Source: Streptomyces sp. NBC_00659 (GTDB taxonomy: Bacteria; Actinomycetota; Actinomycetes; Streptomycetales; Streptomycetaceae). From it: a DNA stretch of 64,000 nt. The DNA is taken from NCBI RefSeq assembly GCF_036226925.1, contig NZ_CP109031.1, forward strand, positions 9,052,001 through 9,116,000, read 5' to 3'. How positions within the stretch are numbered: the stretch's first letter is position 1; each line of letters starts with the position of its first letter. The position numbers and the translations under genes are program-made. The notes beneath the pieces are model-generated. The model was not told the DNA's origin. It was given only the letters and a program-made list of their open reading frames with translations, and ran no database searches. Shown here in pieces: positions 60,672 through 64,000 of this stretch.

Positions 60672-61676
60672 TCACCGTGCGTCGCGCAGGTGCAGAAGAT
60701 ACGCCGCGGTCAGGGCGACGGCACGGTCCGAGTCCTGCGACAGTTCCACGAGGGCGTCGTACGTCCTCGTCCCCGGGATGCCCGCCAGCGCCTGGGTCAG
60801 CCGTCCGCGCGCGGGCGCTTCCGGGGTGGGGCGGGCGAGACGGTCGAGGAGCCTGTTCGCGAGATCGTCCGCCGTCGCGGTGTCGCTCGCCAGCACGCTC
60901 AGCGCGTCCGCCGCGTCGGTGTCGTTGCGTCCCTCCACGATCATGTCGACGAGCGTCGGAACCGCATCGGCCACCCCCCGTGCTCCGAGCGCCAGAGCCG
61001 CATGCCCGCGGACCACGTCGTCGGGGTGCGCGAGGGCGGCCCGCAGATGCGCGGTGGCTTCGTCGCCGGGCATCTCGGCGAGTGACTGGACGGCACGTTC
61101 CCGTACCCCGGCCGACGGCGAGGTCAGGCCCTCCGCGAGCAGCGCCGGTCCGCGGTCGCCGGAGCGCGCCAGTGCCCATCGAAGGGCCCCGGCGACGTTC
61201 GGCTCCGTCTCGCTCAGCACTGCCTCGACCAAGGCCTCCACCGGCACCGGGACCTCGCCGGCCGAGGACAGGGCGGCGCGCTGCCGTGCGTCGGCGCTCT
61301 TGGAGGCCAGCGCCTGGAGGAGTGCGACAACTTGGAGGACGTCTTCCCAGTCGGCGGGTTCCGCGGCGTGGATCCTGCGCAGCCGTGTGAGCAACTCGGT
61401 CTCGGCCGCGATGCGTTCGCGCGTCTGGCGGACAAGGCCCTCGACGAGCGACGAGGGTGTGAAGCCGGGATCGTCGAGAGCGCGCCCGATCTCACGCAGC
61501 GACAGGCCCAGCGACCGCAGGCTCTCGATATGGAAGATCCGCCTGATGTCGTCCCCGGAGTACTCCCGGTAGCCGGAGCCGGTACGCCCCGAGGGACGCA
61601 CCAGACCGAGCGACTCGTAATGCCGCAGCATGCGGGAACTGACACCGGACCGTCGCGCCACCTCACCGATCAACAC
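60672..61676 (-). CDS. MerR-type regulator fused to HEAT repeats
   Basis: The 334-residue protein has an N-terminal MerR winged helix (IGEVARRSGVSSRMLRHYES, LGLVRPSGRTGSGYREYS, DDIRRIFHIESLRSLG), a short coiled segment, and from about residue 110 HEAT-like repeats (ALRWALARSGDRGPALLAEG, VRERAVQSLAEMPGDEATAH, VVRGHAALALGARGVADAVP). HEAT repeats make a protein-binding surface in place of a small-molecule pocket, so its signal may be another protein, most simply the HEAT protein encoded next to it. GTG 61676 starts 3 bases after the upstream stop. Confidence 0.9.
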   Translation of the reverse strand: MLIGEVARRSGVSSRMLRHYESLGLVRPSGRTGSGYREYSGDDIRRIFHIESLRSLGLSLREIGRALDDPGFTPSSLVEGLVRQTRERIAAETELLTRLRRIHAAEPADWEDVLQVVALLQALASKSADARQRAALSSAGEVPVPVEALVEAVLSETEPNVAGALRWALARSGDRGPALLAEGLTSPSAGVRERAVQSLAEMPGDEATAHLRAALAHPDDVVRGHAALALGARGVADAVPTLVDMIVEGRNDTDAADALSVLASDTATADDLANRLLDRLARPTPEAPARGRLTQALAGIPGTRTYDALVELSQDSDRAVALTAAYLLHLRDAR

Positions 61677-61679
61677 GCC

Positions 61680-62351
61680 CTATCGTCCCTCCTGACCAGT
61701 CCCGTCGAGAACCGCGACGCGCTTCGCCTCCTCGACGGCCCCCTCGAATCCGGCGTCGGGATCGTGCAGCAGTCGCTGGGTGGCGAGCGCGTGCGTACGT
61801 ACGCGCGGGGCGGGCGCCGTCGTCGCGGCGAGCAGGACCGGAACGATCACGTCTCCCAGCGCGATCAGGGCCTGGCTGAGACTGAGCTGCGTCTCCCGCT
61901 CGCCGCGCCCGAGCTGAGTCGCCAACTCCGCGGCCAGGGAAGCCTCCTCGCCCGCGGGCACGAGCACGACCGCGGCACGCCAGGCGCTCCGCGCGACCTC
62001 GTCGTCGGCGTCGGACAGCAGGCTCGGTGTGATCGCCGGCCACGCCCGCCGGTCCCCGATCTTGGACAGCGTGTGCAGCGCCTGGCTCCGTGCCTGCGCG
62101 TGGTCCGAGCGGGCTTCGCGGAGCAGCGCGGGCAGCGTCATGGACACCGGGTGGCGGGTGAGCGCCCAGGTCAGCATGTCGCGGACGAAGAACTCCGGCT
62201 CGACCGCGGATCTCCGGACGAGGCCGGCGACGAAGCGCGGGTCGGGCGTCGTGCCAGCCGCCAGAGCGGCCCGCAGCCGCACGGATGAGCTGTCGTCCTC
62301 CAGCCCCCGGAGCACGCGTACCGCATCGGCGTCCCGTTTCGTGATCGTCAT
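61680..62351 (-). CDS. HEAT-repeat protein
   Basis: The 223-residue protein is built of about five HEAT-like helical pairs (VRLRAALAAGTTPDPRFVAG, MLTWALTRHPVSMTLPALLR, QARSQALHTLSKIGDRRAWP, ETQLSLSQALIALGDVIVPV). It has no catalytic motif. ATG 62351 follows a perfect ribosome site AAGGAGGTGA. It is the first gene of a two-gene operon with the MerR-HEAT regulator, whose start follows by 3 bases. Similar repeats in both proteins suggest they bind one another or evolved by duplication of the repeat region. Confidence 0.85.
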   Translation of the reverse strand: MTITKRDADAVRVLRGLEDDSSSVRLRAALAAGTTPDPRFVAGLVRRSAVEPEFFVRDMLTWALTRHPVSMTLPALLREARSDHAQARSQALHTLSKIGDRRAWPAITPSLLSDADDEVARSAWRAAVVLVPAGEEASLAAELATQLGRGERETQLSLSQALIALGDVIVPVLLAATTAPAPRVRTHALATQRLLHDPDAGFEGAVEEAKRVAVLDGTGQEGR

Positions 62352-62601
62352 CGAGATCACCTCCTTGGCACGCAGTGAAGGCCTTGTCATCGTGTCAAGG
62401 TCAAGCGGGACCGCCGCGCGGGGAACGGGACCGGCGCGCGGGGGCCGCGTACCGCCTGCGTGAGCGGACCCCCGTCCGGACCGCGCGGTGTCTGGCTCGG
62501 CTCCCGGCCGTACCGAGATCCGACCGGCTCCTGGGGGGCCACGACCCGGACGGGCACCGAGGTCGGTGGCGGCGACGCCGGGGCGGCTGAGATCCGGGGG
62601 G

Positions 62602-63210
62602 TCAGGCGGCTGCGGGCCACCGGTGCGGATCCCGGCCCAGCAGGCGCAGCGTCTCGTCGAGGGGTCCCGACCCGCCGGGCACGTCCAGTGCTGGGGCGAA
62701 GGCGTTTCCGGGGCCGCGGAGGGCTGGATCGGCCGGTACCCGTCGGGCTGTGGCGAGTGCCGCGCCGAGGACGTCGTCGGAGAGTTCCAGGCCCACTCCC
62801 AGGGCTGCGGCGACGTCCCAGGCGTGAACCACGTAATCGACGAAGTGGAAGCGGACGGCCTGCCGTCCGGTGAAGCTCCCGCCCAGCTCCGGGAGTGCGA
62901 ACTCCCTTTCTGTCGCGCCGGGTTCGGCGAAGGCCGCGAGGACGGCCGTCGCGGCCACCCGGTGGACGAGGGCCGGATCGTCCATGTCCGGCGCCTCCTG
63001 CCAATGGGCTGCCTCCAGGCCCGCTCCGCGTGCCGCCGCCGCGAATCCGAGGTGCTGCGCGGTCATGTGCGCCACGAGCCGTCGAAGGTTCCAGCCCGCG
63101 CAGGGAGTGTCCCGGTCCCAGTCCGCGCTCTCCGCCAGTTCCACCACCCGCAGGGCCTCGTTCACGGCGATCCTGTCGAGCTCCACGATGTCCGCTCCGG
63201 TGACAGTCAT
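62602..63210 (-). CDS. DinB-like/TIGR03086-type metal-binding protein
   Basis: The 202-residue helical protein has WDRDTPCAGWNLRRLVAHMT with the conserved His, then FHFVDYVVHAWDVAAALGVG with the second His pair, and a C-terminal PALDVPGGSGPLDETLRLLG. This pattern is that of TIGR03086 and maleylpyruvate-isomerase N-terminal proteins, which bind a metal through three His. They may transfer or sense thiols such as mycothiol. ATG 63210 is chosen. Confidence 0.86.
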   Translation of the reverse strand: MTVTGADIVELDRIAVNEALRVVELAESADWDRDTPCAGWNLRRLVAHMTAQHLGFAAAARGAGLEAAHWQEAPDMDDPALVHRVAATAVLAAFAEPGATEREFALPELGGSFTGRQAVRFHFVDYVVHAWDVAAALGVGLELSDDVLGAALATARRVPADPALRGPGNAFAPALDVPGGSGPLDETLRLLGRDPHRWPAAA

Positions 63211-63297
63211 GATCCGACCGTAAAACTGTGCGACCGATCGTTCAATTTGTTTTCCAGCCAAAGGAATTGCTCGAGCCGAGAGGGGCGAACCGTGGGA

Positions 63298-63939
63298 TCA
63301 GTTCCCTCGGGGCGCGGGCGTCGTCCCTTCCGTCGAGGCGTTCCGCAACCGGTTCGCGATGCCCAACCGGGCACGCTGATAGGCGGTTTCCTCGGCGTGG
63401 AGTACGGAGACGGCGTTGGCTGCTTCCATCAATGCGACGATTTCAAAGGCGAGTTGGGGAACGTCGGTGTCCGATCGCAGCTCGCCGCCCGTACGGGCCT
63501 CGTCGATCGTGCGCTCCATCAGCGCCGTCCAGGCCCGGTGGGCCGACACCACCGCGTCATGGACCGGCCCCGATCGGGCGTCGAACTCGGCGATGACCCC
63601 GTAGAAGAAGCAGCCGCCCGGGAAGACTCGCCCGCGCGAGTACTCGAGCCACAAGTCGCACAGCCGTCCCACCCGTCCGACGCCCGCAGGGACCTGTTCC
63701 GAGGGCCGGACCACCCGCTCGCCGAAGATCCGCCCGGCTTCGCGCACGGTCGCGAGCTGAAGCTCCTGCTTGGACCCGAAGAGTGCGAACACCCCGCTCT
63801 TGCTGAGGCCCAGCTCGGTCGCGAGCCGTCCCGCGGACAGTGCCTCAAGCCCCTCGACCGAGGCGATGTCGACCGTTCGGTGAAGCACCAACTGCCGTGT
63901 GCGGTTACCCCGTTCGAGCCGTCCGTCGAGCCGGGTCAT
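63298..63939 (-). CDS. TetR-family transcriptional regulator
   Basis: The 213-residue protein has an N-terminal TetR DNA-binding domain (VDIASVEGLEALSAGRLATE, LGLSKSGVFALFGSKQELQL) and a helical C-terminal domain (VGRLCDLWLEYSRGRVFPGG, CFFYGVIAEFDARSGPVHDA) of the AcrR/TetR_C type. Its ligand is unknown. ATG 63939 starts the protein. It is followed 87 bases later by the DinB-like gene in the same direction, which may be its target or partner. Confidence 0.9.
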   Translation of the reverse strand: MTRLDGRLERGNRTRQLVLHRTVDIASVEGLEALSAGRLATELGLSKSGVFALFGSKQELQLATVREAGRIFGERVVRPSEQVPAGVGRVGRLCDLWLEYSRGRVFPGGCFFYGVIAEFDARSGPVHDAVVSAHRAWTALMERTIDEARTGGELRSDTDVPQLAFEIVALMEAANAVSVLHAEETAYQRARLGIANRLRNASTEGTTPAPRGN

Positions 63940-64000
63940 CTACGCCCTCCCTGTCCTGGCGCCGAGTGCCCGGCGACCATGGTGCAGGCGCCCGGCATGA

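Overview
The window is very GC-rich (third codon positions almost always G or C), with many GTG and TTG starts, 1- to 4-base start/stop overlaps (ATGA, GTGA, TTGA), LPXTG and lipobox secretion signals, an ECF41 sigma factor and GH92/GH5 secreted hydrolases. This points to a chromosome of Streptomyces or a close actinomycete. No rRNA, tRNA or CRISPR array was seen.

Region 1 (1-35 kb) looks like one large, co-regulated catabolic and cell-surface locus. An IclR-family regulator (4775-5560) diverges from an operon that encodes a flavin reductase/HMG-CoA-lyase-like fusion, an acyl-CoA-dehydrogenase-like flavoprotein, an aldehyde dehydrogenase and a truncated FAD monooxygenase. Next come a membrane protein and an isochorismatase-fold amidohydrolase with a tiny leader ORF. 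A leftward operon of six surface genes follows (WxL protein, DUF916/WxL-interacting protein, three proteins with neocarzinostatin-like domains, one of them LPQTG-anchored, and a membrane/ABC fusion). Divergent from it, a rightward run of ten tightly coupled genes (15.46-25.72 kb) encodes MaoC hydratases, an LLM oxidoreductase, a class III CoA-transferase, MmgE/PrpD, a multi-RidA protein, a thiolase-DUF35 fusion, an acyl-CoA dehydrogenase and a CitE-like lyase. A leftward CoA-transferase/cyclase/MmgE-PrpD operon, a dihydropyrimidinase-like amidohydrolase, a bicupin, an acyl-CoA synthetase and a secreted cutinase/dienelactone-hydrolase-like esterase complete the region.

Nearly every promoter in region 1 carries the same palindrome, close to GAAACA-N-TGTTTC. 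This resembles the box of the IclR-family regulator KdgR, and it usually overlaps or lies just downstream of a recognisable promoter. The simplest reading is a regulon: an extracellular esterase and a cell-wall-attached protein complex capture and open a substrate, a synthetase and CoA-transferases activate the acid, and a beta-oxidation-like set plus amidohydrolases degrade it. The substrate is not known. The mix of LLM oxidoreductase, isochorismatase-fold amidohydrolase, RidA-like protein, flavin reductase and cyclic amidohydrolase recalls the Rut pyrimidine pathway and suggests a nitrogen-containing ring.

Region 2 (35-50 kb) holds unrelated single genes: a small acidic protein, a polysaccharide deacetylase, a VOC protein, a membrane-anchored GH5 glycosidase, an ECF41 sigma factor beside a LUD-domain protein, and a 2345-residue secreted protein that joins a GH92 mannosidase to CBM6, FIVAR, Fn3 and a PAP2 phosphatase domain.

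Region 3 (50.8-53.4 kb) is a gene-poor, degraded island with a frameshifted fragment, a transglutaminase-like protein and an ISL3-type transposase remnant. Region 4 (53.4-64 kb) carries a MarR regulator facing a truncated YceI gene, a GCS2-type carboxylate-amine ligase, a nucleotidyltransferase, a quinone-reductase-like enzyme, a DUF4232-like lipoprotein, an ADP-ribosylglycohydrolase, a VOC protein, a HEAT protein/MerR-HEAT pair, a DinB-like protein and a TetR regulator.
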